From an uncultured Anaerolineae bacterium (lineage in GTDB: Bacteria > Chloroflexota > Anaerolineae > Aggregatilineales > Phototrophicaceae), in contig CAKQCB010000009.1 in the NCBI GenBank assembly GCA_934216615.1, forward strand, positions 1 through 64,000: 64,000 nucleotides of DNA, read 5' to 3'. Each line of letters starts with the position of its first letter. The first letter of the stretch is position 1. The translations under genes and the position numbers were made by a program. The notes under the pieces were generated by a model that saw only the letters and a list, made by a program, of their open reading frames with translations, had not been told where the DNA came from and ran no database searches. Below are positions 52,802-61,039 of the stretch, in pieces.

Positions 52802-53572
52802 TCAACGTAAAATAACGGTGAGTTCGCTCTCAGTGATGCTCACTTGAGAAAGCGTATAGTTCTCTCCGCTTGCGCTCAAAGCGACTTGGTTTAATAAAGC
52901 GTTGCCACGGCTGACAAATTCATTCACATTGATGCCGAAATTATCGGGCGGTAAGCTGAATAAACTACCATTGATATCCACGCCCGCAAATTCGAAACTT
53001 CGTGAACTGCCATCCAATTGAAGGACAACGCCAACCCGTTGAGAAAAACCAGCGAGTTCCGGCAAACTTGCGTCCGCATAGACGATTACACCGCCGGGCT
53101 TCAGGTCTAAGGACACATTGTTCAACATGCCACTGCCAACGCCAGACGCGTTACAAGCCGTCGTTCGTTCACGGCAAATTTGCATCAACCCCGCTTCATC
53201 AAAGCTGACGATAGCGAGTGGCGCGCCACCCGTATCAGAACCAGTTTGTAAGGTGACCCCCGCCGTCGCGTTTGATACCGAGCGCGTCCCTAACTCGCCC
53301 AAATTTAATGTGACTTGATCAGGAATCACCACATTTTGAATTTGTGGCGTCGGCACGACCGTCGCTTGAAACTGCGTCACGGTTTCGCCTTGCAACTGCA
53401 TCCCTGAAACTTGTGCCACGATATTGGGCAAGCGCGGGGCAATCAGTACCACCCCAATCACCAATAAGACCAGCATGACTGAAAACGCCGCTAAACACCC
53501 GCAGGCACAGGCTCCCCAACCCGAACGCCGTTGATGAGGTCGCTGTATTTGAGGATACTGAGGTTGTTGCAT
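52802..53572 (-). CDS. Single-pass membrane protein, unknown function
   Basis: 256 aa. A short cytoplasmic start rich in Gln/Pro and Arg, then CACGC at the membrane border (about 22-26), one helix (about 28-50), and an extracellular beta-rich domain (about 65-256) with two Cys (ICRERTTAC). It follows rfbB by three bases and precedes the small unknown gene by four. No known motif. Possibly a surface-polymer accessory protein, from position only. Confidence 0.6.
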   Translation of the reverse strand: MQQPQYPQIQRPHQRRSGWGACACGCLAAFSVMLVLLVIGVVLIAPRLPNIVAQVSGMQLQGETVTQFQATVVPTPQIQNVVIPDQVTLNLGELGTRSVSNATAGVTLQTGSDTGGAPLAIVSFDEAGLMQICRERTTACNASGVGSGMLNNVSLDLKPGGVIVYADASLPELAGFSQRVGVVLQLDGSSRSFEFAGVDINGSLFSLPPDNFGINVNEFVSRGNALLNQVALSASGENYTLSQVSITESELTVILR

Positions 53573-53575
53573 GGG

Positions 53576-54607
53576 TTAATTTTCACCATCAGCGGCGGCT
53601 AAACGAGCCGCATATTGACGCTTATAATAGTCGAGATATTCCCCTGTCTTGATCTTGCGCCACCACCACTCATTGTCTTTATACCAATCGACCGTGAGCT
53701 GTAGCCCTGTTTCAAGGTTATATTGACGTTTCCAGCCCAAAGCGCGCAGTTTATCGCAGTTCATCGCATAACGACGATCATGCCCTTCGCGGTCAGGGAC
53801 GTGTTTGATCAAATCCAAAGGTTTGCCGAGTTTACCCAGCATATTATGCACCACTTCTTTATTGGTGCGGATGTCTTCAGCAGCGATGTTATAAGCTTCG
53901 CCTGCTTTGCCGTGAAACAAGGCGGTTTCGATACCTGTGACATGATCGGTCACATAAAGCCAATCGCGCACTTGCAAACCGTCGCCGTATAACGGAAGGG
54001 GTTTGTCTTCGAGCGCTTCCGTGATGAAAAACGGAAGTAATTTTTCAGGATATTGATACGGGCCAAAGGTGTTACTCCCGCGCGTCACCACTGTGTTCAT
54101 ACCGTGTGTGACGTGATAGGCGCGCACCATCAATTCCCCACCTGCTTTACTGGCGGAATACGGGCTGTTGGGTTCGAAAGCATCGGTTTCGACAGAGAAA
54201 CCTTCTTCAACATCGCCATAGACTTCATCGGTTGAAACGTGCAAGAAGCGTTCGATACCATGCTGTTTCGCTTCATCCAGCAGGATGAATACCCCAACCA
54301 CATCGGTATGAATGAACGCATCCGCTTGCAAAATACTACGATCAACGTGGCTTTCAGCGGCAAAGTTGACGATGGTATCAATATTATGCGCTTCAAAAAT
54401 CCGTTTGATCACCGCGCGGTCCGCAATATCACCCCGTTCAAAACGATAATTGGGTTCATCGCTTACAGGCAGAAGATTATCGACGTTGCCCGCATAAGTT
54501 AACTTATCGATCACAATGAAATTGTAATCAGGATATTTGTGCGTCATGTAGCGCACAAATTCACTTCCAATAAACCCTGCCCCACCCGTGACAAGAATAT
54601 TTTTCAT
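53576..54607 (-). CDS. rfbB: dTDP-glucose 4,6-dehydratase
   Basis: 343 aa. Extended SDR with TGGAGFIGS (7-15), STDEVYGDVEEG (catalytic Asp-Glu pair) and YSASKAGGELM (Tyr and Lys). SNTFGPYQYPEKLLP and the RDWLYVTDH loop are diagnostic. It turns dTDP-glucose into dTDP-4-keto-6-deoxyglucose, a precursor of rhamnose and other deoxysugars. It overlaps the HAD gene upstream by four bases. Confidence 0.96.
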   Translation of the reverse strand: MKNILVTGGAGFIGSEFVRYMTHKYPDYNFIVIDKLTYAGNVDNLLPVSDEPNYRFERGDIADRAVIKRIFEAHNIDTIVNFAAESHVDRSILQADAFIHTDVVGVFILLDEAKQHGIERFLHVSTDEVYGDVEEGFSVETDAFEPNSPYSASKAGGELMVRAYHVTHGMNTVVTRGSNTFGPYQYPEKLLPFFITEALEDKPLPLYGDGLQVRDWLYVTDHVTGIETALFHGKAGEAYNIAAEDIRTNKEVVHNMLGKLGKPLDLIKHVPDREGHDRRYAMNCDKLRALGWKRQYNLETGLQLTVDWYKDNEWWWRKIKTGEYLDYYKRQYAARLAAADGEN

Positions 54608-55572
54608 TTCTTTTCCTCTGGCTTAGCTACCTCTGCAACGGGTTCTTTTTTACTGTCGTCTGTCGCTTTTTGTTCTGCTTTCGGTTCTTCTACAGCAGGT
54701 TTTGAAGCGGGCATTTCGGGAACAGGTTGTGGTTTCGGTTCAGGCTGTTTTAAGACAAATTTCTCCAGAACTTCAACCAGACCGTCTTCATCGTTTGTTG
54801 GGCAAACGTAATCAGCCACCGCTTTGAGAGAAGCTTCGGCATTTCCCATCGCCACGCCAATCCCCGCCAATTTCACCATTTCGAGATCGTTTTCAGCATC
54901 CCCAGCGGCGAGCATATTTTCAGGGCTGATCTTCATATCGCGCAGGAGCAGTTCTAACGCCGCCCCTTTCGAGCCACCAGCAGGCAAAACTTCAAGCATG
55001 TTCATCAACCCTGCTTGGATCACACGCGCAGAACTTCCCAACTGATGGGTTAACTGCCAGCGTAATGATTTGACTGCGCGGGGTTCCCCTACCAAAATGA
55101 TTTTATTGAAGTCTAAATCTTCAAGGAGATTTTGCACCCCTGTGACAAATTCTGCAGGCGGTTCGTGATACGCTTCAAACTGTTTGGCGACTTCTTTATC
55201 TTGATGGCGGGCAAACATCCGCATCCCGCTGTAGACCACCGGAATAAACCCGCGATCTTCGCCGAACGTCAACACTTGGCGTGATAAATGCTTGGGTAAC
55301 ACAAGCTGACGCACAACTTCACCCGCAGCGTTATACGTGATCAAGCCTTGCAAAAAGATGCCGGGCATTTGAATCTTGAGTTTTTCCCGTAGGTATTCCA
55401 GTGAATGACGGGTTTTCCCCGTCGCAAACACAATTTTAATCCCTTGTGCCGCCGCTGCGCGTAAGGCTTTTTCAAGGCGGGGGGTTAATTCATGCTTGCT
55501 GTTTAAGGTGGTGCCGTCAATATCTAACGCGATGAGTTTAATCTCGCGCTTTTTGTCGTTAGTTTCCGTCAT
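54604..55572 (-). CDS. Cof-type HAD-IIB phosphatase with a disordered tail
   Basis: 322 aa. Motif I ALDIDGTTLNSK with nucleophile Asp, motif II VFATGKTRH, the Lys of motif III in GGSKGAALELL, and motif IV AAGDAENDLEM. The cap is of the IIB type. Residues from about 270 to the end are a Pro/Glu/Lys-rich, clearly disordered extension that Cof proteins normally lack. It dephosphorylates a small phosphorylated metabolite, unidentified. Confidence 0.88.
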   Translation of the reverse strand: MTETNDKKREIKLIALDIDGTTLNSKHELTPRLEKALRAAAAQGIKIVFATGKTRHSLEYLREKLKIQMPGIFLQGLITYNAAGEVVRQLVLPKHLSRQVLTFGEDRGFIPVVYSGMRMFARHQDKEVAKQFEAYHEPPAEFVTGVQNLLEDLDFNKIILVGEPRAVKSLRWQLTHQLGSSARVIQAGLMNMLEVLPAGGSKGAALELLLRDMKISPENMLAAGDAENDLEMVKLAGIGVAMGNAEASLKAVADYVCPTNDEDGLVEVLEKFVLKQPEPKPQPVPEMPASKPAVEEPKAEQKATDDSKKEPVAEVAKPEEKK

Positions 55573-55581
55573 AATGTTCCT

Positions 55582-55764
55582 TCAAGTCAAATAGTCTGCG
55601 ATGAGTAGGACTAAGCCCACAAGCCCCATCGCCAACAAAAGCCACTTTAAAGACAATATCCCCCCAGCAGCAGGCGGCATCGCCTGTTTGGAGGGTGTGC
55701 CTTGAGGCAGTTCCTGCCACTTTTCAACCGCATCGGGATCGGGCGGAAGGGTGTCTTTAGGCAT
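55582..55764 (-). CDS. Small C-terminally anchored membrane protein
   Basis: 60 aa. A polar N-terminus with Pro and acidic residues (1-38) leads to one C-terminal helix (about 40-57). It fits between the CpsD-like and HAD genes with nine-base gaps on each side, which supports it as real. No motif. It may be a small partner of the polysaccharide export proteins. Confidence 0.6.
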   Translation of the reverse strand: MPKDTLPPDPDAVEKWQELPQGTPSKQAMPPAAGGILSLKWLLLAMGLVGLVLLIADYLT

Positions 55765-55773
55765 CTGCGTCGT

Positions 55774-56427
55774 TTAGTAACTCGTCTTCAGGGTTTCTTG
55801 GGCATTGGTCAAAACGGCGCCAAGAATACGCACATTGACCTGTTCCAATGCTTGGCGAGCGCGGTTTGCCTGTTCACGGCGGGTCGCCCCTGCGCGGATC
55901 GCCAGCACCACGCCATCAACTTTTTTACCCAACACCGTCGCATCCGTCGCCACTAAAACAGGGGGTGCATCAAAGATGATGTAATGCGCGCGCGCCTTCA
56001 AAACGCCGATGACTTCTTCCATGCGAGGACTGCCTAAAACATCCGCAGGGATCGCAGGCAGGGTTCCCGCAGGAAGCACAGCCAAATTCGGAATGGATGT
56101 TTGTACCAAAGGAGGGTTCGCAAGCGCGGCATCTTCCAAAGCCATTGTCGTCAAACCACGTTCGCCAGAAATACCCCATATTTCATGCTGGCTCGGGCGA
56201 CGCAAGTCGGCATCAACGATGATGGTGGAGTTTCCCGCTTGGGCAAAGGTCACCGCAAGGTTGGCGACAACGGCGCTTTTATCTTCGCCTTTGCCTACAG
56301 ACGTAACTAAGAACGTTGCTAAAGGACGTTCCACGCTCGCAAACATCAAACTTGTTCGTAAAGAACGATAGGCTTCTGCAGCCGCAGAACGAGGATCATT
56401 TAAAGTAATCAGTTGAGATGTTGTCAT
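55774..56427 (-). CDS. CpsD/CapB-like ATPase with altered P-loop
   Basis: 217 aa. N-terminal EAYRSLRTSLMFA, then the P-loop SVGKGEDKSA (43-52), Walker A' IIVDADLRRP and the HYIIFDAPP block: the bacterial tyrosine kinase fold that works with Wzz-type proteins. The P-loop has Asp49 where the family usually has Gly before Lys50. The Tyr cluster at the C-terminus is missing; only one Tyr closes the chain. It may regulate polymer export without strong autophosphorylation. It is 12 bases after the Wzz-like gene. Confidence 0.82.
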   Translation of the reverse strand: MTTSQLITLNDPRSAAAEAYRSLRTSLMFASVERPLATFLVTSVGKGEDKSAVVANLAVTFAQAGNSTIIVDADLRRPSQHEIWGISGERGLTTMALEDAALANPPLVQTSIPNLAVLPAGTLPAIPADVLGSPRMEEVIGVLKARAHYIIFDAPPVLVATDATVLGKKVDGVVLAIRAGATRREQANRARQALEQVNVRILGAVLTNAQETLKTSY

Positions 56428-56439
56428 TTCACAATCCTG

Positions 56440-57105
56440 CTAGTCTTTGGAGGGAATCGTCGCGATGACAGGAATATCCAGCGCACGTTCAACATCTTCA
56501 CGACGGCGTAACACGGCACTTTCCAGATATTCCATCAGAAACACGATTAAACACCCGAGGATGAACCCAATGATCCCCCCAACCACCGTATTGATGATGA
56601 CATTCGGCGTGGTTGCAACTGGGCAGCGAGAAACATCTGCAAGTTGGGCATCAACACGGTCTTCTTGGCGCACCAATTGGTTTTGTTGGTTGCGGTAGCG
56701 GACAAATAAGTTTCCCCATTCGGTCACGATTGAATTTAAAACCGCACAATCTTGGCCTGTAGTATCAATTTGGATGGTCAAGTTATTACGGAAAGGGGCA
56801 ATCGTGGTTGCATCTCGCAAAGGAACCGCTAACAAATCCAATTGTAGGTTGTCGATCACTTCTTGCGCTCGGTATGAGCTGTATAAATAGACGACATAGG
56901 ACTCTAACAAATCGGAAGTTGCGTTGGTGAGACCAAGATCATTCCGTGCCGGTTGAATACGCACAATTTGGCTCGCGCGATAGGTCTTGGGTAATTGTTG
57001 GCTAAAAACGTAAGCCGCACCCGCAGTTAGTACGGCGAGAACAATAATAATCCACCCTCGCCGGAGCAGAATACGTCCATACTCTACTAAACTCAATCGA
57101 CTCAC
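56440..57105 (-). CDS. Wzz-like chain-length determinant (co-polymerase)
   Basis: 221 aa. Helices near 13-30 and 172-196 enclose an extracellular domain with two Cys. The cytoplasmic end (RRREDVERALDIPVIATIP) is the usual linker to the kinase part of Wzc-like proteins. Together with the separate CpsD-like ATPase encoded next, this gives a split Wzc as found in Gram-positive-type organisms. It is the first gene of the minus-strand polysaccharide run. Confidence 0.82.
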   Translation of the reverse strand: MSRLSLVEYGRILLRRGWIIIVLAVLTAGAAYVFSQQLPKTYRASQIVRIQPARNDLGLTNATSDLLESYVVYLYSSYRAQEVIDNLQLDLLAVPLRDATTIAPFRNNLTIQIDTTGQDCAVLNSIVTEWGNLFVRYRNQQNQLVRQEDRVDAQLADVSRCPVATTPNVIINTVVGGIIGFILGCLIVFLMEYLESAVLRRREDVERALDIPVIATIPSKD

Positions 57106-57165
57106 TCCTCAACTTCACACATTGAAACCAGATAAAGAACGTAGACGTTCATTCTCAATTCGCCC

Positions 57166-57171
57166 ATTGTA
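57166..57171 (-). promoter_or_regulatory. Candidate -10 of the polysaccharide cluster
   Basis: Minus strand TACAAT about 60 bases upstream of the first cluster gene, with a TTGAAA 15 bases before it. The spacing is short. The 326 bases between this cluster and folE hold this element plus the folE-side repeats and nothing else I can support. Confidence 0.35.
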
Positions 57172-57339
57172 CCTGATGAAAATTGATTTCAAGTAGGGCA
57201 AGTTACAAATTTTAGCACTGCCCTATTGAATTGTATTTAAACCCCTCATCAAGAATGGTTATGATGGGCAAGGATAGGTCAATTTGAACTAAAATTTAAA
57301 ACGTAAGTTCTAAAAAATGACGAGCGTCTAAACAACGCA

Positions 57340-57375
57340 TTCACCTTACAAAAGGCCCTGTATATACAAGGTGAA
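57340..57375 (+). repeat. Nested inverted repeats upstream of folE
   Basis: TTCACCTT (57340-57347) and AAGGTGAA (57368-57375) form eight-base arms around a loop that contains the perfect 10-base palindrome TGTATATACA (57359-57368). It ends about 55 bases before the folE start. It could be an operator or an mRNA hairpin in the leader. Confidence 0.35.
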
Positions 57376-57431
57376 AGAAATCATTTCTTGAAAACTACGG
57401 TTTAAGTTTGACGACAAGAATGGGGAAAATA

Positions 57432-58112
57432 ATGAATCAGTCTGATTCACATCAATTTGAACACAACACAATTTCTCACAACTTAGATTTGTTAAACACA
57501 AAAGAATTTCGCGCCAGTTTTGAACTTGACCTTCCCCCTATAGACCATGATGCGATTGAGATTGCGACGGTCAACATCATGCAGGCAGTGGGCGAAGACC
57601 CTAACCGTGAAGGGTTATTAAAAACCCCGAACCGCGTTGCCCGTATGTACGATGAGCTTTTGAGCGGTTACCGAACCGACCCCGCAAAACTCATCAATGG
57701 GGCGCTGTTTGATGTCGAATACAACGATATGGTGATTGTGAAAAATATCGAGTTTTCTTCCTTGTGTGAACACCACATGTTGCCCTTTTTCGGGCATGTC
57801 CATGTGGCTTACATCCCCGCTGAAAAGGTGATCGGCCTATCAAAAATCCCGCGTATTGTGGATATGTTTGCACGACGGCTTCAGGTTCAAGAGCGCATGA
57901 CCCGTCAAATTGCCGATTTTATCGATCAAGTTTTGCAACCCGCAGGCGTTGCCGTGGTCGCAGAAGGTGTTCACATGTGCTCGTGGATGCGCGGCGTTAA
58001 AAAGATTGACTCCAGCATGACAACCAGCGCCATGTTAGGACAGTTCCGCGAGAACAACGTGACCCGCAGTGAATTTTTAGCGCACTTAGAACGTGGATCA
58101 AAGCACACATAG
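57432..58112 (+). CDS. folE: GTP cyclohydrolase I
   Basis: 226 aa from the ATG at 57432, chosen because GGGGAA lies just upstream; a TTG at 57408 and an ATG at 57420 are in frame. Zinc ligands are visible: Cys112 and His115 in [10 protein letters not shown], and Cys183 in [10 protein letters not shown]. It turns GTP into dihydroneopterin triphosphate, the first step to folate or tetrahydrobiopterin. No other folate gene is next to it. The N-terminal 35 residues are polar. Confidence 0.95.
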   Translation: MNQSDSHQFEHNTISHNLDLLNTKEFRASFELDLPPIDHDAIEIATVNIMQAVGEDPNREGLLKTPNRVARMYDELLSGYRTDPAKLINGALFDVEYNDMVIVKNIEFSSLCEHHMLPFFGHVHVAYIPAEKVIGLSKIPRIVDMFARRLQVQERMTRQIADFIDQVLQPAGVAVVAEGVHMCSWMRGVKKIDSSMTTSAMLGQFRENNVTRSEFLAHLERGSKHT

Positions 58113-58197
58113 CCAGCTCATCAAATTTTTTTGATCTTGTTTGATGATATTGGGTGTGATAAATTCTTAGGCACACAATTAAATAGTGCACATTGCA

Positions 58198-58299
58198 CTC
58201 ATCTTGAGTGGTGGAGAGATACGGCTCGTTGAAACCACGGCAACCCCCAAAGCATTGGAAAGGTGCCAACTCCGTCAGAGAACCCCTCTGGCAGATGAG
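58198..58299 (+). ncRNA. SAM-I (S-box) riboswitch
   Basis: Outer stem CTCATCT (58198-58204) pairs with AGATGAG (58293-58299). Between them are the conserved GAGTGGTGGAGAGA, CGTTGAAACCACGGCAACC and GAAAGGTGCCAACTCC blocks in the right order. The riboswitch binds S-adenosylmethionine and switches a downstream terminator. It sits about 90 bases upstream of metK, the gene for SAM synthesis, the expected feedback target. Confidence 0.92.
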
Positions 58300-58316
58300 A
58301 AGATCATTGATTTGTG

Positions 58317-58356
58317 ACGCTTCTCCCTACCATTTCTGGGGATGAAGCGTTTTTTG
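58317..58356 (+). terminator. Expression-platform terminator of the SAM-I riboswitch
   Basis: ACGCTTC (58317-58323) pairs with GAAGCGT (58344-58350); the inner TCCC pairs with GGGA across one bulge. TTTTTT follows. Together with the aptamer it forms the switch upstream of metK. Confidence 0.85.
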
Positions 58357-58391
58357 TTCAACTTTAATTCACTGAGAAGGGAATTATCCAT

Positions 58392-59624
58392 ATGACGCAG
58401 GTGCAGCAGCGCCCAAGCACGACGTTTATGACGTCGCCAAAGTATTACTTCACTTCAGAATCCGTCTCTGAAGGCCACCCCGATAAGATGTGCGACCAAA
58501 TTTCAGATGCAGTTTTAGACGCCATCCTCGCACACGACGCCAATGCACGGGTTGCTTGTGAAACTTCCACAACAACAGGGATTGTGTTTGTTTTTGGCGA
58601 AATTACCACCAACACGTATGTAGATATCGAAAAAATTGTCCGTGAAACCGTCACAGAAATCGGTTATACACGTGGGAAATTTGGTTTTGATGCCGAAACC
58701 TGCGGGGTGATGGTATCGATCAAGGAACAATCTTCAGATATTGCGCAAGGGGTCGATCAAGCGCTTGAAGCGCGTGAAGGCCAAATGAGCGAAGCTGAAA
58801 TCGAAGCGACTGGCGCGGGCGATCAAGGGATGATGATCGGTTTTGCATGTGATGAAACCGAAGAATTTATGCCTCTCACCATTTCCCTCTCTCACAAATT
58901 AATACGCAGTTTATCCGAAGCGCGTAAGAGCCAAGAAATCAGCTGGTTACGGCCAGATGCCAAGAGCCAAGTCACCGTAGAATATGCGTATGGCAAGCCC
59001 GTCCGTGTGGATACCATCGTCATTTCAGCACAACATGCCCCTGAAATCGACAATGACACCATCCGTACCACCATCATTGAGAAGATCATTAAGCCCGTTG
59101 TCCCCGCCGAACTACTGGATGATAAAACCCGCATCTTCATCAACCCCACAGGCCGTTTTGTCACCGGTGGCCCTCTGGGAGATGCTGGTTTGACCGGACG
59201 TAAAATCATCGTTGATACCTATGGCGGGGTGGCCCGTCACGGCGGTGGTGCATTCTCTGGTAAAGACCCCACCAAAGTAGACCGCAGCGCCGCTTACATG
59301 GCGCGTTATATTGCGAAGAATGTGGTCGCCGCTGGTTTGGCAACCCGCTTTGAAGTGCAAGTTTCCTACGCAATTGGCGTTGCTCAACCCACTTCATTAG
59401 CCGTTGAAACCTTTGGCACGGGTGCGATTTCAGATGAAAAGATCGAAGCGTTGATTCGTAAACACTTTGATATGCGCCCTGCGGCCATCATCCGCGACTT
59501 GAACTTGCGTCGCCCCATTTACAAGCAAGTTGCCGCGTATGGTCACTTCGGCCGTAATGATTTAGATGTCCCTTGGGAACAAACCGACAAAGCTGAAACC
59601 TTGCGCCAAGAGGCAGGTTTATAG
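58392..59624 (+). CDS. metK: S-adenosylmethionine synthetase
   Basis: 410 aa, full length. The N-terminal [21 protein letters not shown] block and the later [16 protein letters not shown] and [18 protein letters not shown] blocks are family signatures; the P-loop-like GGAFSGKD binds the phosphates. It makes SAM from methionine and ATP. Its ribosome site is GAAGGG. The leader carries a SAM-I riboswitch, and the gene ends at a palindromic terminator. A 14-residue N-terminal extension precedes the family's usual start. Confidence 0.97.
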   Translation: MTQVQQRPSTTFMTSPKYYFTSESVSEGHPDKMCDQISDAVLDAILAHDANARVACETSTTTGIVFVFGEITTNTYVDIEKIVRETVTEIGYTRGKFGFDAETCGVMVSIKEQSSDIAQGVDQALEAREGQMSEAEIEATGAGDQGMMIGFACDETEEFMPLTISLSHKLIRSLSEARKSQEISWLRPDAKSQVTVEYAYGKPVRVDTIVISAQHAPEIDNDTIRTTIIEKIIKPVVPAELLDDKTRIFINPTGRFVTGGPLGDAGLTGRKIIVDTYGGVARHGGGAFSGKDPTKVDRSAAYMARYIAKNVVAAGLATRFEVQVSYAIGVAQPTSLAVETFGTGAISDEKIEALIRKHFDMRPAAIIRDLNLRRPIYKQVAAYGHFGRNDLDVPWEQTDKAETLRQEAGL

Positions 59625-59644
59625 CCTAAGTTTCTGTAGCCATT

Positions 59645-59678
59645 AAAACAACACGCCTGAATTCAGGCGTGTTGTTTT
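59645..59678. terminator. Bidirectional terminator after metK
   Basis: A gap-free 34-base palindrome (17-base arms) with an A-run on one end and a T-run on the other. It serves metK and the minus-strand phosphatase gene. Confidence 0.9.
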
Positions 59679-60179
59679 TTAAAGATCATGTTCTTGGCGG
59701 ATGAAATTGAGAAGGGCGTCCGCGCCCGGGTTCACCAGCTCGAAAACTTCTTCATATCGTCCGTTATAGTAAGGATCAGGCACTTCTAGTTGATCTGCAT
59801 CGACACTTCCCGCCTGACGCGCAAAATCCAAAAATAAGCTGAGCTTCGCATGGTGCGGTTTTTGTTTTGTGAGCCTCTGTACGAAAGCCAGATTATCCTC
59901 ATCCATCGTGACAATATAATCAAAGGATTCCAAATCATGCGCGGTGAATTGACGCGCTAACCCGTTATAAGGAATCTTCTCGCGTTTTAAGATTTCTAAC
60001 GTGCGCGGTTGAGCAGGATCACCGATATGCCATGCGCCCGTGCCTGCCGAATCCGTGATGATTTTTTGATCTAATTCCGCGATGCGTACTTTATGGGCAA
60101 ACACAGCTTCCGCCATAGGTGAACGGCAGATATTCCCTGCACAGACAAACAAAACCCGTATAGGTGTCTCACTCGCCAT
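59679..60179 (-). CDS. Low-molecular-weight protein tyrosine phosphatase
   Basis: 166 aa. The P-loop CAGNICRS (13-20) has the nucleophile Cys13 and Arg19; the general acid Asp134 lies in VPDPYYNG. This is the Wzb/Etp family, which often dephosphorylates Wzc/CpsD-type tyrosine kinases in capsule control. The kinase-like protein is encoded 3.5 kb away in the polysaccharide region, so a link is possible. It starts two bases after the bactofilin gene ends. Confidence 0.93.
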   Translation of the reverse strand: MASETPIRVLFVCAGNICRSPMAEAVFAHKVRIAELDQKIITDSAGTGAWHIGDPAQPRTLEILKREKIPYNGLARQFTAHDLESFDYIVTMDEDNLAFVQRLTKQKPHHAKLSLFLDFARQAGSVDADQLEVPDPYYNGRYEEVFELVNPGADALLNFIRQEHDL

Positions 60180-60181
60180 AC

Positions 60182-60793
60182 CTAAAACCCATCTTGCAAC
60201 TTGTTGTCACTTCCCCATTCATCTTGAGGGCCATCATCAGCAACAGCGTCATCCTCAAAGAGAGTTTCGGGTTCTGTGCTATCTTCCACCACGTCGTTTT
60301 CTTCTTCGAGGGCGGCGACAAATTCAGGCTCATCTTCAACGGTTTCGAGGGCTTGAACAGGTTCAGCTTCATGCCCCGCCATCGTGATCTTGCCGTCGAT
60401 GAATGCGCCTTCTTCGGTCGTCAGCGCTTGGGCATTAATATCCCCCCAAACCCGTCCAGTACGAAGTAACTGCACTTTCTTGCCTTTTACGTTGCCACGA
60501 ACGGCACCCGCAATCGAGATATTGCGCGCGTTAATATCGGCATTGATCTTCGCGGTTTCGCCTACAAGGACATTACCGCCAATTTCGAGCGTGCCTGTGA
60601 ATGCCCCATCCAAGCGGACGTTGCCCGCACTGCTAAAGGTGCCTTCAAGCACAGCACTCGCGCCCAAAACAGTTTCAAACCCTACGGGTTGAGATAAGGG
60701 CTGAGATACAGGTTGAGGTGTCGGCTGCGGTTGAGTGACAGGGGTCGCAGGTTGATCCACTTGACGACGATTTCCAAAAAATGACATGTTCAA
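60182..60793 (-). CDS. Bactofilin (polymer-forming cytoskeletal protein)
   Basis: 203 aa. A short Pro/Gln-rich N-terminus leads to the bactofilin beta-helix (about 45-135): TVLGASAVLEGTF, NVRLDGAFTGTLEIGGNVLVGE, INARNISIAGAVRGNVKG and WGDINAQALTTEEGAFIDG. The repeat length and Gly turns are characteristic. An acidic, disordered tail (about 150-203) follows. Bactofilins form filaments that position envelope-synthesis enzymes. It is followed by the phosphatase gene after two bases. Confidence 0.92.
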   Translation of the reverse strand: MNMSFFGNRRQVDQPATPVTQPQPTPQPVSQPLSQPVGFETVLGASAVLEGTFSSAGNVRLDGAFTGTLEIGGNVLVGETAKINADINARNISIAGAVRGNVKGKKVQLLRTGRVWGDINAQALTTEEGAFIDGKITMAGHEAEPVQALETVEDEPEFVAALEEENDVVEDSTEPETLFEDDAVADDGPQDEWGSDNKLQDGF

Positions 60794-60810
60794 TTCCTTT
60801 TGAACTCATT

Positions 60811-60963
60811 TTGTACTTGCTTACCATAGCTACAACTATACCCGTTTTCTCTTGGAGAAGCATTAACACTCGCCTAAAAAATGAGTATCGACGTCAAATA
60901 GAGGATGGACATAATCAGGGACTTGACGTTATCCAAAAGCCGAAGACAATTGAAGAGGTGTAA
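60811..60963 (+). CDS. Possible small single-pass protein
   Basis: Up to 60 aa if read from the ATG at 60781, but that start lies within the bactofilin gene on the other strand. A TTG at 60811 would give 50 aa outside it. A hydrophobic start (ILYLLTIATTIPVFSW in the long form) is followed by a charged tail (RLKNEYRRQIEDG, KPKTIEEV). A ten-base hairpin starts within its last codons. It could be a gene or chance; no family is recognised. Confidence 0.25.
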   Translation: MYLLTIATTIPVFSWRSINTRLKNEYRRQIEDGHNQGLDVIQKPKTIEEV

Positions 60964-60978
60964 CTAATCCTCTTCAAT
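60949..60978 (+). repeat. 10-bp inverted repeat, possible weak terminator
   Basis: ATTGAAGAGG (60949-60958) and its exact complement (60969-60978) with a ten-base loop holding a TAA stop. The following bases are T-rich but interrupted. It separates the possible small ORF from the MFS gene. Confidence 0.45.
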
Positions 60979-61039
60979 ATAAATTCTTCTTTTTGTGATT
61001 CTTAAATAAACTCATTCTCACTCAACAGGTAATCATCAT

